From Listeria ilorinensis (lineage in GTDB: Bacteria; Bacillota; Bacilli; Lactobacillales; Listeriaceae): a stretch of 64,000 nucleotides of DNA. The translations under genes and the position numbers were made by a program. Positions 53,636 to 62,664 of this stretch are shown one piece after another. Below the pieces are notes generated by a model. That model made no database searches. It saw only the letters and a program-made list of their open reading frames with translations, and was not told where the DNA came from. The DNA lies in assembly GCF_913566895.1 (NCBI RefSeq), contig NZ_CAJYCN010000004.1, positions 124,001 to 188,000 of the forward strand. Reading direction: 5' to 3'. How positions within the stretch are numbered: position 1 is the first letter of the stretch; the number at the start of each line of letters is the position of its first letter.

Positions 53636-54637
53636 ATGAATGTAACGATTTATGATGTTGCACGTGAAGCAAACGTGTCAATGGCAACAGTATCGCGTGT
53701 CGTTAATGGCAATCCGAACGTGAAACCTGTAACACGTAAAAAGGTGTTGGATGTCATCAATCAACTAGGTTATCGCCCTAATGCGGTAGCACGTGGTCTT
53801 GCCAGCAAGCGGACAACAACTGTAGGAGTCATTATTCCGGATATTTCCAATGTCTTCTATGCAGAACTTGCACGAGGAATTGAAGATATTGCTACGATGT
53901 ATAAATACAATATCATTTTAAGCAGTTCGGATGAGAATGAAGATAAAGAGCTTCAAGTGCTTAATACATTACTTGGCAAACAAGTAGACGGAATCATCTA
54001 CATGGGTGAAAAAATTACGGACCAGTTACAAGAAGAGTTTGATCGCTCGCCAGCGCCGGTCGTACTTGCTGGAGCGGTGGATTTGGAAAAGAAACTGGCT
54101 TCTGTGAATATTGACTATCTGGAGGCCACAAAATCTGCAGTGAAGCGTTTTGCTGATAACGGTCGGAAACGAATCGCGTTTGTCAGCGGCTCACTTGAAG
54201 AACCAGTTAATCGTGAATTAAAACTAGAAGGTTATAAACAGGCGCTTAAAGAAGCAAATATCGCTTTTGATGAGTCACTGATTGTAGAAGCAGATTATAA
54301 TTACGATGCCGGTGTCAAAGCTTGGCAGGAGCTTTCGAAGCTTTCTCAGAAGCCAGATGCTGTCATTGCCTCTGAAGATGAACTAGCAATCGGGATTTTA
54401 AATGCTGCGTTAGATGAGGGCGTGAAGGTTCCAGAAGAACTTGAAGTGATGACAAGCAATAATACTAAGTTGACATTAATGAGCCGTCCGCAGTTATCTA
54501 CCATCGTGCAGCCGCTTTATGATATCGGTGCAGTTGCGATGCGTCTTTTGACAAAATTAATGACAAATGAAGAAGTAGATGAAAAAACAGTTATTTTACC
54601 GCATAGCGAAAAATTGCGGGGTTCGACTAAACAATAA
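53636..54637 (+). CDS. ccpA: Catabolite control protein A
   Basis: This 333-residue LacI-family regulator carries the [23 protein letters not shown] (residues 3-22) and hinge [14 protein letters not shown] (about 46-59), followed by a periplasmic-binding-protein-like core for dimerisation and HPr-Ser-P contact. With HPr-Ser-P it binds cre sites for carbon catabolite control. The ATG at 53636 gives the usual CcpA start; GGAGTGTGAGAG precedes it. The position after aroA matches Bacillus. A cre-like sequence lies in its own leader. Confidence 0.95.
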   Translation: MNVTIYDVAREANVSMATVSRVVNGNPNVKPVTRKKVLDVINQLGYRPNAVARGLASKRTTTVGVIIPDISNVFYAELARGIEDIATMYKYNIILSSSDENEDKELQVLNTLLGKQVDGIIYMGEKITDQLQEEFDRSPAPVVLAGAVDLEKKLASVNIDYLEATKSAVKRFADNGRKRIAFVSGSLEEPVNRELKLEGYKQALKEANIAFDESLIVEADYNYDAGVKAWQELSKLSQKPDAVIASEDELAIGILNAALDEGVKVPEELEVMTSNNTKLTLMSRPQLSTIVQPLYDIGAVAMRLLTKLMTNEEVDEKTVILPHSEKLRGSTKQ

Positions 54638-54642
54638 TAGTA

Positions 54643-54675
54643 GAGTCTCCTTCTAAAAAGAGGGAGACTTTTTTG
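54643..54675 (+). terminator. Terminator after ccpA
   Basis: AGTCTCC (54644-54650) pairs with GGAGACT (54663-54669), then TTTTT. Confidence 0.8.
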
Positions 54676-54683
54676 ATGCGTGC

Positions 54684-54713
54684 TTGACAATTGTTTTGCT
54701 CTCATGATATAAA
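54684..54713 (+). promoter_or_regulatory. tyrS promoter
   Basis: Consensus TTGACA (54684-54689), 18 bases, TATAAA (54708-54713). Confidence 0.65.
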
Positions 54714-54719
54714 GAATAG

Positions 54720-54960
54720 TATCAACTGAAAAATGCAAATGACAATGATTGGACGAAGTAGGTTATCCATCCCTATTTAAGAGAGTCGGTGGTGCTGTGA
54801 ACCGATATATATGGATTTATCCGAATTACATCCAGGAGTCACGCCCTGTTAAAATGATAGGGCCGGTTTATTTAAGCCGTTATGAAATGAAGTCTCAAGT
54901 TGGGTGGTACCACGTTGTCACATACGTCCCTTCGCATATTTTTGCGAAGGGCTTTTTTTA
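54720..54960 (+). ncRNA. T-box leader (tRNA-Tyr specific)
   Basis: The specifier loop reads CCGAATTACATCC with UAC (Tyr) at 54827-54829. The T-box core GGGTGGTACCACG is at 54902-54914; its UGGU fits the ACCA end of tRNA-Tyr. The terminator stem CCCTTCGCA/TGCGAAGGG (54928-54951) and seven T follow. Uncharged tRNA-Tyr should raise tyrS expression. Confidence 0.9.
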
Positions 54961-55070
54961 TTGGTACTGTGAGGTTGTAAAATGCAAGGACAGCTACTTC
55001 ACATGCATGTAAGTCAAGCGCACATGTCACTCTTATCTGTAGACAGAAACACGAAAAAGGAGGAAGAAAA

Positions 55071-56333
55071 ATGAATATTATTGATGAATTAGCTTGGCGT
55101 GGAGCTATCTACCAGCAAACTGATGAAGCGGGCTTGAAAGAATTGACTGAGAAGGAAAAAATCGCGCTCTATTGCGGAATTGACCCAACAGGCGATTCCA
55201 TGCATATTGGGCATCTTATTCCATTTATGATTTTGAAACGTTTCCAAAATGCTGGGCATAGGCCGATTATTCTTGTTGGTGGAGCAACTGGGACGATCGG
55301 GGATCCAAGTGGTAAGAAAGAAGAACGAAAACTGCAATCTATCGAGCAGATTGAAAAAAACGTGCAACGCTTGCGGTCACAGCTTGAACGCTTTTTTGAT
55401 TTTGACGGAGCTGCAGCGGCTAAAATGGTTAATAACTATGACTGGACGAAAGATGTAACGATTCTAGACTTCCTTCGTGATTATGGCAAAAATTTTAATG
55501 TGAATACGATGCTCGCGAAGGATATCGTGGCAAGTCGTTTGGAAGTGGGAATTTCATTTACAGAATTTGCCTACCAAATTTTACAGGCGATGGATTTTAA
55601 TCATCTTTATGAATTTCATGGCTGTAAGCTACAAATTGGTGGAAGTGATCAATGGGGCAATATTACTGCTGGCCTAGATTTGATTCGCAAAAAGCAAGGG
55701 GAAGAAGCAAAAGCATTTGGTCTCACAATTCCATTACTGACAAAAGCGGACGGTACAAAATTCGGTAAAACAGAAGGCGGCGCGATTTGGCTGGATCCTG
55801 AAAAAACCACCCCTTATGAATTTTATCAGTTTTGGATTAATACGGATGATCGAGATGTGGTACGTTACTTGAAATACTTTACTTTCTTGACGGAGACAGA
55901 AATTGGAGAGCTTGAGGAGCAGGTTAAAACAGAACCACATTTGCGAAAAGCACAGAAGACTCTCGCTGCTGAGATGACTAAATTTGTGCATGGTGAGGAA
56001 GCTTTGGAGCAAGCGATCCGGATATCAGAAGCACTTTTCAGTGGAAATATCGCCGCTTTGACTGCTGATGAAATTGCCACTGGTTTTAAAGATGTACCAA
56101 CGTTCCAAACAACAAAAGAACCACATCCTCTTGTCGACTGGTTAGTGGAGATTGGCATCGAGCCTTCCAAACGACAAGCACGGGAAGATGTAACAAATGG
56201 AGCAATCTATATCAATGGGGAACGGGCACAGGATCTTGCAAAAATCCTGACAGAAGAAGATCGAATTGAGGATCGCTATACGTTGATTAGAAGAGGGAAG
56301 AAAAAATACTTTCTAATCTCTTACAGTAAATAA
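55071..56333 (+). CDS. tyrS: Tyrosyl-tRNA synthetase
   Basis: This 420-residue class I synthetase charges tRNA-Tyr. The HIGH motif reads HIGH (45-48), the KMSKS equivalent is KFGKT (230-234) and the tyrosine/ATP pocket GGSDQWGN is near 191-198. A C-terminal S4-type RNA-binding domain spans about 350-420. AAGGAGGAAGA precedes the ATG. The length matches the Bacillus TyrS class. A tyrosine T-box controls it; a terminator follows. Confidence 0.97.
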   Translation: MNIIDELAWRGAIYQQTDEAGLKELTEKEKIALYCGIDPTGDSMHIGHLIPFMILKRFQNAGHRPIILVGGATGTIGDPSGKKEERKLQSIEQIEKNVQRLRSQLERFFDFDGAAAAKMVNNYDWTKDVTILDFLRDYGKNFNVNTMLAKDIVASRLEVGISFTEFAYQILQAMDFNHLYEFHGCKLQIGGSDQWGNITAGLDLIRKKQGEEAKAFGLTIPLLTKADGTKFGKTEGGAIWLDPEKTTPYEFYQFWINTDDRDVVRYLKYFTFLTETEIGELEEQVKTEPHLRKAQKTLAAEMTKFVHGEEALEQAIRISEALFSGNIAALTADEIATGFKDVPTFQTTKEPHPLVDWLVEIGIEPSKRQAREDVTNGAIYINGERAQDLAKILTEEDRIEDRYTLIRRGKKKYFLISYSK

Positions 56334-56387
56334 AAAGGAAAATCCGATGTGTGTGTCATTTTTGAACACGTCGGATTTTCCTTTTAT
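56333..56387. terminator. Bidirectional terminator after tyrS
   Basis: AAAAGGAAAATCCGA pairs with TCGGATTTTCCTTTT (56371-56385) between convergent genes. Confidence 0.85.
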
Positions 56388-56749
56388 TGTTTCTCCAATT
56401 TTGCTTGTGCTTTTTGAGGGATATCTTGTTTTTGTACTTCTTCATAACTGGAAACCATATCATTTTTATTGTAAACGCGAAGATAAGCATGGAGGCGCAA
56501 GTTTTTATCAGCATCGAAAGACAATTTTTTTGCTTTTCCATTTTCATCATATCCAGTCAACTTATAATTATAGCGAGAGATATCGCTTCCATCCTCTGAA
56601 TACTCTGTTTGCTTATCACCATTTTGCGTGATTTGCACATAATATGAATCAGCACCGATTTGATTAAAATTAATGAAGCGTAAAGCAAGAATGGCAAGGA
56701 TACCGAGTGCTAAAATAACACTGATAATAATAAAAAATGCTTTTTTCAT
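56384..56749 (-). CDS. YxeA-like (DUF1093) secreted or membrane-anchored protein
   Basis: This 121-residue protein has an N-terminal hydrophobic segment (about 4-24) with basic MKK, then a small extracellular domain with YYVQITQNG and YNYKLTGYDENGKAKKLSFDA (in part), typical of the YxeA/DUF1093 family with an OB-like fold. No lipobox is seen, so it is anchored by its helix or released. AGAGAGG precedes the ATG. An inverted repeat TTTGATA-N9-TATCAAA lies just upstream. Function unknown. Confidence 0.82.
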   Translation of the reverse strand: MKKAFFIIISVILALGILAILALRFINFNQIGADSYYVQITQNGDKQTEYSEDGSDISRYNYKLTGYDENGKAKKLSFDADKNLRLHAYLRVYNKNDMVSSYEEVQKQDIPQKAQAKLEKQ

Positions 56750-56767
56750 ATTGTCAACCTCTCTTTC

Positions 56768-56790
56768 TTTGATACTATTAGTTTATCAAA
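56768..56790 (-). promoter_or_regulatory. Inverted repeat upstream of the YxeA-like gene
   Basis: TTTGATA (56768-56774), 9 bases, TATCAAA (56784-56790): a perfect 7-bp dyad 19 bases before the ATG. It is a possible operator; the regulator is unknown. Confidence 0.4.
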
Positions 56791-56852
56791 GGATCAGCAA
56801 AGCTTCCCTCGAACGAGATGACAAATCAAGCAATGAAACTTACATTTTTGTC

Positions 56853-56892
56853 ATAAAAAATACCCGCTCCAATAAAAGAGCGGGTGTTTTTT
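56853..56892 (-). terminator. Terminator after rpsD
   Basis: ACCCGCTC (56862-56869) pairs with GAGCGGGT (56878-56885); on the minus strand it is followed by ATTTTTTA. Confidence 0.82.
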
Positions 56893-56905
56893 ACTGCAAA
56901 ACGGA

Positions 56906-57508
56906 TTAACGGCTGTAGAATTCAACGATGAATGCTTCGTTGATTTCAGCAGCAAGTTCAGAACGTTCTGGTAGGCGGTTAAGCGAACCTTCCAGTTTAT
57001 CAGCATCAAAAGTTACGTATTCAGGTACAAAACTTGATACGTCCAAGCTTTCAATGATTGCAGAGTTTTTAGCGGATTTTTCACGAACAGAAATCGCTTG
57101 ACCAACAGAAACTTGGTAAGAAGGGATATCTACACGTTTACCATCTACTAGAATGTGACCATGGTTTACAAGTTGGCGTGCAGCACGACGAGTGCGAGCA
57201 AGACCCATACGATAAACCAAATTGTCAAGGCGTTGTTCAAGAAGGATCATGAAGTTTTCACCATGTTTACCTTGAAGTTTGCCAGCTTTGTTGAACGTAT
57301 TTTTGAATTGACGTTCTGTTAGTCCATACATATGACGCAATTTTTGCTTTTCAGCTTGTTGCAAACCATATTCAGACATTTTTTTACGTTGATTAGGACC
57401 ATGTTGTCCTGGAGCGTACGGACGACGCTCTAATTCTTTACCAGTACCGGATAGGGAAATGCCAAGACGACGAGATACCTTCCAGCTTGGACCAGTGTAA
57501 CGAGCCAT
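56906..57508 (-). CDS. rpsD: 30S ribosomal protein S4
   Basis: This 200-residue primary rRNA-binding protein nucleates 30S assembly. [19 protein letters not shown] (1-19), [14 protein letters not shown] near 28-41, the S4 RNA-binding domain [27 protein letters not shown] (in part, about 92-118) and the C-terminal FYSR are typical. The form without the zinc-cysteine cluster is seen. AAAGGAGG precedes the ATG. Its leader can form a pseudoknot that probably binds S4 for autoregulation. Confidence 0.97.
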   Translation of the reverse strand: MARYTGPSWKVSRRLGISLSGTGKELERRPYAPGQHGPNQRKKMSEYGLQQAEKQKLRHMYGLTERQFKNTFNKAGKLQGKHGENFMILLEQRLDNLVYRMGLARTRRAARQLVNHGHILVDGKRVDIPSYQVSVGQAISVREKSAKNSAIIESLDVSSFVPEYVTFDADKLEGSLNRLPERSELAAEINEAFIVEFYSR

Positions 57509-57688
57509 TAAGAGACTCCTCCTTTAATTTGTTTTTGGTATAAAAACAAACGAGTACATATTGCTTACAGGGCAGTTTACCTTTATATATCTTCACCTTT
57601 GCAGCCGCAGGGTTACACAATATACCACAGTCATGCTGGGGGTAAACAACGATCTCTAAGCAAAAACATACAAGCTGCATTTTACACG
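57509..57688 (-). ncRNA. rpsD leader with candidate S4-binding pseudoknot
   Basis: On the minus strand TGCAGC (57679-57674) can pair with GCTGCA (57605-57600), and GTTTACC (57647-57641) with GGTAAAC (57581-57575). The two helices interleave (1, 2, 1', 2'), the order of a pseudoknot. S4 represses its own gene through such a leader in Bacillus; the present structure is inferred from complementarity only. Confidence 0.55.
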
Positions 57689-57694
57689 CCTTCT

Positions 57695-57724
57695 AGTATA
57701 CCTTACTTATTTGCTCCTTGTCAA
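57695..57724 (-). promoter_or_regulatory. rpsD promoter
   Basis: On the minus strand TTGACA (57724-57719), 18 bases, TATACT (57700-57695). It lies between the sulfoxide reductase stop and the leader. Confidence 0.7.
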
Positions 57725-57727
57725 TGT

Positions 57728-58228
57728 TCACCGAGAGATTTCAAGAAGTAGTACCTGGATGATTTTTTCAAGCCAAAACTGATCGATTTCATCAAAGCGC
57801 GCAAAAGAGGGACTATCAATATCTAGTACACCAATCATTTGACCATTTTTTGAGAGCGGCAAGACAATTTCTGATTTGCTGGCAGCATCACATGCGATAT
57901 GGCCGGGGAAATTTTGGACATTATCAATACGCTGAATAGCATTCGAAGCAGCTGCAGTTCCACATACGCCCTTTCCGAAAGGGATGCGAATACAGGCAGG
58001 AAGTCCCTGAAATGGCCCGAGGACGAGCTGATTGCTTGTTTCTTCATATAAATAAAAGCCGACCCAATTGATATCTGTCAAAGCTTGATTCAGTAGCGCC
58101 GAAACATTGCTGAGATTTGCAATCAGATTAGGTTCATCTTTTATTAGCGCTTCAACTTGTTTAAGGCAAAGCTGATAATTAGCTTCTTTGGTGCCGTTAA
58201 ATTTTGGGATTTCAATCAATTTATTCAC
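57728..58228 (-). CDS. msrC: Free methionine-(R)-sulfoxide reductase (GAF-domain, YtsP-like)
   Basis: This 166-residue GAF-fold enzyme reduces free methionine-R-sulfoxide. All three redox cysteines of the family are present with the right spacing: LPACIRI (C79), GKGVCGTA (C89) and HIACDAAS (C113). LVLGPFQGLPAC and VLDIDSP are also typical. The start is uncertain: a TTG at 58243 would be almost leaderless because an extended -10 (TGTTATAAT, 58260-58252) lies right upstream, so the GTG at 58228 is used. It is followed by the rpsD promoter. Confidence 0.88.
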   Translation of the reverse strand: MNKLIEIPKFNGTKEANYQLCLKQVEALIKDEPNLIANLSNVSALLNQALTDINWVGFYLYEETSNQLVLGPFQGLPACIRIPFGKGVCGTAAASNAIQRIDNVQNFPGHIACDAASKSEIVLPLSKNGQMIGVLDIDSPSFARFDEIDQFWLEKIIQVLLLEISR

Positions 58229-58251
58229 CACATTTCCGTTCAATTAGCCAA

Positions 58252-58260
58252 ATTATAACA
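58252..58260 (-). promoter_or_regulatory. Extended -10 promoter for the sulfoxide reductase
   Basis: TGTTATAAT on the minus strand (58260-58252); no clear -35. Confidence 0.5.
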
Positions 58261-58329
58261 CAGCCCCTTATGCGAAAAAAAGAATGTGCCTAATTTTTTG
58301 GTAAAAATGATGAATAACAGAAGTATTTC

Positions 58330-58338
58330 TGTTAAAAT
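58330..58338 (+). promoter_or_regulatory. Extended -10 promoter for ezrA
   Basis: TGTTAAAAT at 58330-58338, preceded by the small inverted repeat CAGAAGTATTTCTG (58318-58331). The predicted leader is about 125 bases. Confidence 0.45.
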
Positions 58339-58379
58339 AGAAAATGTGTAGGCTCCCATTGTTTTATCAAGGTGATGAA

Positions 58380-58412
58380 ATGAGAAGATGGAGTCATTGC
58401 GTATACAAATAA
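58380..58412 (+). CDS. Possible 10-residue leader peptide upstream of ezrA
   Basis: ATG at 58380 has a strong AAGGTGAT (58369-58376) at the right distance and encodes MRRWSHCVYK before a TAA. It is in the ezrA leader. The good ribosome binding site makes translation plausible; function is unknown and chance is possible. Confidence 0.3.
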   Translation: MRRWSHCVYK

Positions 58413-58469
58413 TGAATATTTATACTGGTTAGGAATCGACCAGATGGAAGTTTGATGGGAGGATTTTGG

Positions 58470-60176
58470 ATGCTTTATCTATTGATCGGTTTTATCGTCA
58501 TCGTCATCGTTGTGATTGGCGCAGGCTATTTGCTGAAGAAAAAACATTATAACAGAATCAATGAACTAGAAGAAAAGAAAATTGCGTTAAGGGAACGGCC
58601 GGTCATTGATGAATTATCAAAGGTGAAAAAATTAAAATTGACGGGACAAACTGAGGAACTTTTTGAATCCTGGCGTGCTTCTTGGGATGAGATCGAAACA
58701 AAACTCTTCCCAGATATCGAAGAAGTGATGCTAGAAGCGGAAATGTGCACGGATCGGTATCGTTTTAGTGCTGCCACTCATGCAGAAAATGATCTGGAAC
58801 AAATGCTTGTGACCATTGATCAGCAAATGAATCAAATCCTCGGCGGTCTTAAGGAACTTTTGACGAGCGAAGAAAAAAACGCGAAAGAGAGCCGCTCGAC
58901 AAAAGAAAAATACACGGAATTACGTCGAGAAATCTTAGCACGTGGTTACAGACTTGGAGATGTCCAGCCAATTATCGAAAAAGAGCTTGACGCTTACGGT
59001 GAAAAAATCGCTTTATATGATGAGCTAACTGATAAAGGGGATCATCTTGAAGCGCGTGAGATCATTGTGGCAGTAAAACGGAACCTTGAGAAAACAGCTA
59101 AAGAAGTGGAACGAATCCCAAGTTTACTACATGAAACAGAAACTGTTTTGCCAGATGAAATCAAAAATCTGCGGAATGGTTATGAAGAAATGGTACATAA
59201 AGGCTATTTTTTGGAGCAGCTTGAATTTGATAAAGAATTTGAACGCATGGATGGGCAAATTCATAAAATTCTTGCCAATATCAAACTTCGCGAACTAGAT
59301 GCAGCTGAATTAGGGCAAAATGAACTTCATACAGAAATCGAACATTTTTATGAAACGCTTGAGCAAGAAGTTTCAGCACGCAGCTTTGTAAAGGAAAATC
59401 GTAGCGTTGTAGAAGAAAAACTTCGCGCACGTGAAGAACTTTCTGAGCAGTTGGCTGAACAAATCGCAGAAGTCAAACAAACGTATCATATTGGAGAAGA
59501 GGAGCTTGCTCACTATCTGAAGACGTCTTCCACGATATCTGAACAAGCACAGGATCTGGCGAAAGTTACAGAACTTCTTTCGGAAGCTAAAGTAGCTTAT
59601 TCCGCGGCACAAGACACACTGAAAGAGATTGAAGCGAAACTGAATCATGCTGCAGAAGAACAAGATGCCATCAGCGAAGAGCTGCGTTCACTCCGAAAAG
59701 ATGAACTGGAGGCTCGTGAAGATGCAGAAAGAATGCGGCGTCAAATTGTGAATCTTTCTCGCAAAATCGATCGGGCACGCCTTCCAGGAATCCCTGAAGA
59801 GTATCGTGAACTTTCGGTACACATGGAAGAGTCCATTCAAAAACTGGAAGATCGGCTGAATGAGAAGCCGCTTAATATGAAGGCTGTTTCACAGGATTGG
59901 CGGGTCGCTAAAGAAGACCTTGTACATTTAATAGATAAAACGGATGAAATGATCGAAAATGCAGAACTAGTTGAGCAGGTCATTCAATATGCTAACCGTT
60001 ATCGCTTGAAAAACCCGGATCTTGCAACGGAACTTCGTGAAGCTGAAAACCATTTTTATCAGGACTATCAGTATAAAAAAGCGCTTGAGATCGCCGTTAC
60101 TTCGCTTGAGCGGATCGAAACTGGCGCCTTCAAAAAAATCGAGAAGCAATATGCAGCTTCCCATTCAGAAAACTAA
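58470..60176 (+). CDS. ezrA: Septation ring formation regulator EzrA
   Basis: This 568-residue protein has one N-terminal membrane helix (about 4-22, cytoplasmic body after it) and a long series of coiled-coil/spectrin-like helices to the C-terminus. It binds FtsZ and prevents extra Z-rings and takes part in septum synthesis. The length fits the family (about 560-570). The ATG at 58470 has GGGAGGA 7 bases upstream; TTG-ATG at 58452 lies before that site. A terminator follows. Confidence 0.94.
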   Translation: MLYLLIGFIVIVIVVIGAGYLLKKKHYNRINELEEKKIALRERPVIDELSKVKKLKLTGQTEELFESWRASWDEIETKLFPDIEEVMLEAEMCTDRYRFSAATHAENDLEQMLVTIDQQMNQILGGLKELLTSEEKNAKESRSTKEKYTELRREILARGYRLGDVQPIIEKELDAYGEKIALYDELTDKGDHLEAREIIVAVKRNLEKTAKEVERIPSLLHETETVLPDEIKNLRNGYEEMVHKGYFLEQLEFDKEFERMDGQIHKILANIKLRELDAAELGQNELHTEIEHFYETLEQEVSARSFVKENRSVVEEKLRAREELSEQLAEQIAEVKQTYHIGEEELAHYLKTSSTISEQAQDLAKVTELLSEAKVAYSAAQDTLKEIEAKLNHAAEEQDAISEELRSLRKDELEAREDAERMRRQIVNLSRKIDRARLPGIPEEYRELSVHMEESIQKLEDRLNEKPLNMKAVSQDWRVAKEDLVHLIDKTDEMIENAELVEQVIQYANRYRLKNPDLATELREAENHFYQDYQYKKALEIAVTSLERIETGAFKKIEKQYAASHSEN

Positions 60177-60178
60177 CC

Positions 60179-60216
60179 AAAACTCTTTCTGCTAACTGAG
60201 CAGAAAGAGTTTTTTC
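60179..60216 (+). terminator. Terminator after ezrA
   Basis: AAAACTCTTTCTGCT pairs with AGCAGAAAGAGTTTT (60199-60213), then T. Confidence 0.85.
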
Positions 60217-60266
60217 GAGACTTGACAGGTATGTTAAAATATTAAGGGTATGAAGGGGGAAACAAG

Positions 60267-61406
60267 ATGATCTATTTTGATAATAGTGCTACAACCCAGC
60301 CGGCTGATGCAGTACTGGAAAGCTATCAAAAGGCAGCAAGTCTTTTTTTTGCCAATCCCTCCTCTTTACATCGTTTCGGACAAAAAGCACATGATTTGCA
60401 GGAACAGGCACGAAAACAGACGGCGCAGCTTTTAGGAGCGTTACCAGAAGAAATCATTTTTACTTCTGGTGGGACAGAAAGTAATAATTTGGCGATTAAA
60501 GGGATCGCTTATCAATATCAAAATCGCGGCAGGCATCTGATTACAACTGAGGTAGAACATCCATCAGTTCGCAAAGCTATGAAACAATTAGAAACAGAAG
60601 GGTTTACAGTGACGTATTTGCCCGTGGATGCAGAGGGCCGCGTTGTTTTATCTGAACTTAAAAGAGCGATTCGAAAAGAAACGATTTTAGTATCAGTGAT
60701 GCAGGTCAACAATGAAGTCGGCACGATTCAACCGATTGAGGAATTTGCGGACTATTTAGCAGATTTTCCACAGATTGCTTTTCATGTAGATGCTGTTCAG
60801 GGAATCGCAAAAGAGAGACTTGATTTGCGTCATATCGATCTGCTTTCGATTTCCGGGCATAAACTCCATGGTCTTCGTGGTACAGGGCTGCTCTACAAAA
60901 AGAAGAATTGGCAGCTAACTCCGCTTTTTTCAGGTGGTGGACAAGAGCAAAATTGGCGTAGTGGTACAGAAAATACAGCAGGAATTGTAGCTTTTGCAAA
61001 AGCATTGCGGCTGGAGCTTTCGGAAATGAATGAAAAAAAAGCGAAGATGCAGGAGATTCAGACCTTTTTAAGAACAAAACTACAAAATTTGCCGGGTGTA
61101 GTGATTCATACTCCTGAAAGTGGGGCAGCACCGCATATTCTTTGTCTGTCAGCTGCAGCAGGAGGCCGCGGGGAAGTATTGGTCCATGCGCTTGAAGAGG
61201 CAGATATTTATGTATCGACTACAAGTGCCTGTTCATCACGCAGTAAGCTTGAGAGCAGTACACTCCTTGCTATGCAAGTGCCGGAAAAAGAAGCGGTCTC
61301 TGCGATTCGAATCAGTTTAGGCTATCAAAACCAGTTGGCCGAAGCTGAAATATTTGTCCATTCTTTTCAAGAAGTCTTAAAAAAATTAAATGAAGTGGTG
61401 AATTAA
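60267..61406 (+). CDS. nifZ: Cysteine desulfurase (NifZ-type, paired with ThiI)
   Basis: This 379-residue PLP enzyme takes sulfur from cysteine as a persulfide. The PLP lysine is K199 in SISGHKLHG, the histidine is in VEHPS near 97, and the catalytic cysteine is C322 in TSACSSRS. GSGGTES-type sequence (TSGGTESNN, 66-74) holds the phosphate. It directly precedes thiI with no gap (stop then GTG), the known Bacillus nifZ-thiI pair for s4U in tRNA. GAAGGGGG precedes the ATG. An extended -10 (TGTTAAAAT) lies near 60232. Confidence 0.94.
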   Translation: MIYFDNSATTQPADAVLESYQKAASLFFANPSSLHRFGQKAHDLQEQARKQTAQLLGALPEEIIFTSGGTESNNLAIKGIAYQYQNRGRHLITTEVEHPSVRKAMKQLETEGFTVTYLPVDAEGRVVLSELKRAIRKETILVSVMQVNNEVGTIQPIEEFADYLADFPQIAFHVDAVQGIAKERLDLRHIDLLSISGHKLHGLRGTGLLYKKKNWQLTPLFSGGGQEQNWRSGTENTAGIVAFAKALRLELSEMNEKKAKMQEIQTFLRTKLQNLPGVVIHTPESGAAPHILCLSAAAGGRGEVLVHALEEADIYVSTTSACSSRSKLESSTLLAMQVPEKEAVSAIRISLGYQNQLAEAEIFVHSFQEVLKKLNEVVN

Positions 61407-62618
61407 GTGGAATTTGAACGTATATTAATTCGATATGGGGAACTCTCAACAAAAGGTAAAAACCGTAAGCAATTTGTTGCTCGACTTGCTAGTAATGTTA
61501 AAAAAGTGGTTCGAGACATGCCGAATGTGAAAGTTCACGGGGAACGGGATCGTATGCAGCTTTTTTTAAATGGGGCAGATCCAGAGCTTGTCATGGAGCG
61601 TTTGCGTTTAGTCTTTGGAATCCAATCTTTTAGTCCAGTTGTAAAAACAGGACTGGTTGTCGACGAGATTAAGGAAGCTGCAACTAAGCTTGTCAGTGAG
61701 CGATTTGTAGCAGGAGCAACCTTTAAAGTGGCTGCACGACGCAGTAACCATCAATTTGAACTGGATTCCAATGAGTTGAATCAAGAAATAGGTGCGCATG
61801 TTTTACAAACAGTTCCAGGACTCACTGTAAATGTCAAAAAACCAACAATCAGACTAAATGTTGAAGTTCGATTAGACGGTGTCTTTCTCTCTTGCCAGAC
61901 TGTACTGGGAGCAGGAGGGCTGCCAGTCGGTTCATCTGGCAGAGCAATGCTGATGCTTTCAGGCGGGATCGACAGTCCAGTAGCTGGTTATCTAGCAATG
62001 AAGCGCGGTGTAGAAGTGGAGGCTGTGCACTTCCATAGCCCTCCTTATACCAGTGAAAAAGCACGTCAAAAAGCAGTAGATCTAGCTGAGAAAATTGCGC
62101 GCTATGCTGGTCAAATCCAAATGCATGTGGTACCATTTACAGAAATTCAGGAAACAATCAAGAAGCAGATTCCGGAAAGCTATATTATGACAGTCACGCG
62201 CCGTTTAATGATGCGTATGACAGATGAGTTACGTCGACGTCGGAACGGACTTGCGATCGTCAATGGTGAAAGCCTAGGTCAAGTGGCCAGCCAAACACTG
62301 GAAAGTATGATTGCAATCAATGCGGTCACTACGACACCTGTTATCCGACCCGTTGTATCAATGGATAAAAATGAAATTATTGAGATTGCTAAAAAAATTG
62401 ATACATTTGAACTTTCCATCCAGCCATTTGAAGATTGCTGCACGATTTTTACACCGGCAGCCCCTAAGACAAAACCAAAATTGGAAAAAGTCGAGTATTA
62501 CGAAAGCTTTATTGATTTCGATGCTATGATCGAGAAGGCTCTTTCCCATGTAGATACTTTTTCCGTTCAAGTAGCAGATAAAGAGAAGATCACAGATGAG
62601 TTTGCAGATTTATTATAA
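61407..62618 (+). CDS. thiI: tRNA 4-thiouridine synthetase ThiI
   Basis: This 403-residue protein has an N-terminal ferredoxin-like and THUMP RNA-binding region (about 60-170) and an adenylation PP-loop SGGIDSPVAGY (about 185-195). It makes 4-thiouridine at U8 of tRNA. The C-terminal rhodanese domain found in E. coli ThiI is absent, as in other Firmicutes, and sulfur comes from the adjacent desulfurase. The GTG start immediately follows the nifZ stop, with GAAGTGGTG before it. Confidence 0.95.
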   Translation: MEFERILIRYGELSTKGKNRKQFVARLASNVKKVVRDMPNVKVHGERDRMQLFLNGADPELVMERLRLVFGIQSFSPVVKTGLVVDEIKEAATKLVSERFVAGATFKVAARRSNHQFELDSNELNQEIGAHVLQTVPGLTVNVKKPTIRLNVEVRLDGVFLSCQTVLGAGGLPVGSSGRAMLMLSGGIDSPVAGYLAMKRGVEVEAVHFHSPPYTSEKARQKAVDLAEKIARYAGQIQMHVVPFTEIQETIKKQIPESYIMTVTRRLMMRMTDELRRRRNGLAIVNGESLGQVASQTLESMIAINAVTTTPVIRPVVSMDKNEIIEIAKKIDTFELSIQPFEDCCTIFTPAAPKTKPKLEKVEYYESFIDFDAMIEKALSHVDTFSVQVADKEKITDEFADLL

Positions 62619-62625
62619 AAGAGAG

Positions 62626-62661
62626 AACTGACAAGTTTTTCATAACTTGTCAGTTTTTTTG
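62626..62661 (+). terminator. Terminator after thiI
   Basis: AACTGACAAGTT (62626-62637) pairs with AACTTGTCAGTT (62644-62655), then TTTTT. Confidence 0.88.
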
Positions 62662-62664
62662 TTA

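Noticed and set aside
57619-57646. Alternative rpsD promoter TTTACC-16-TATATT on the minus strand
   Set aside because: It overlaps an arm of the leader pseudoknot, and a stronger TTGACA-18-TATACT promoter lies upstream.
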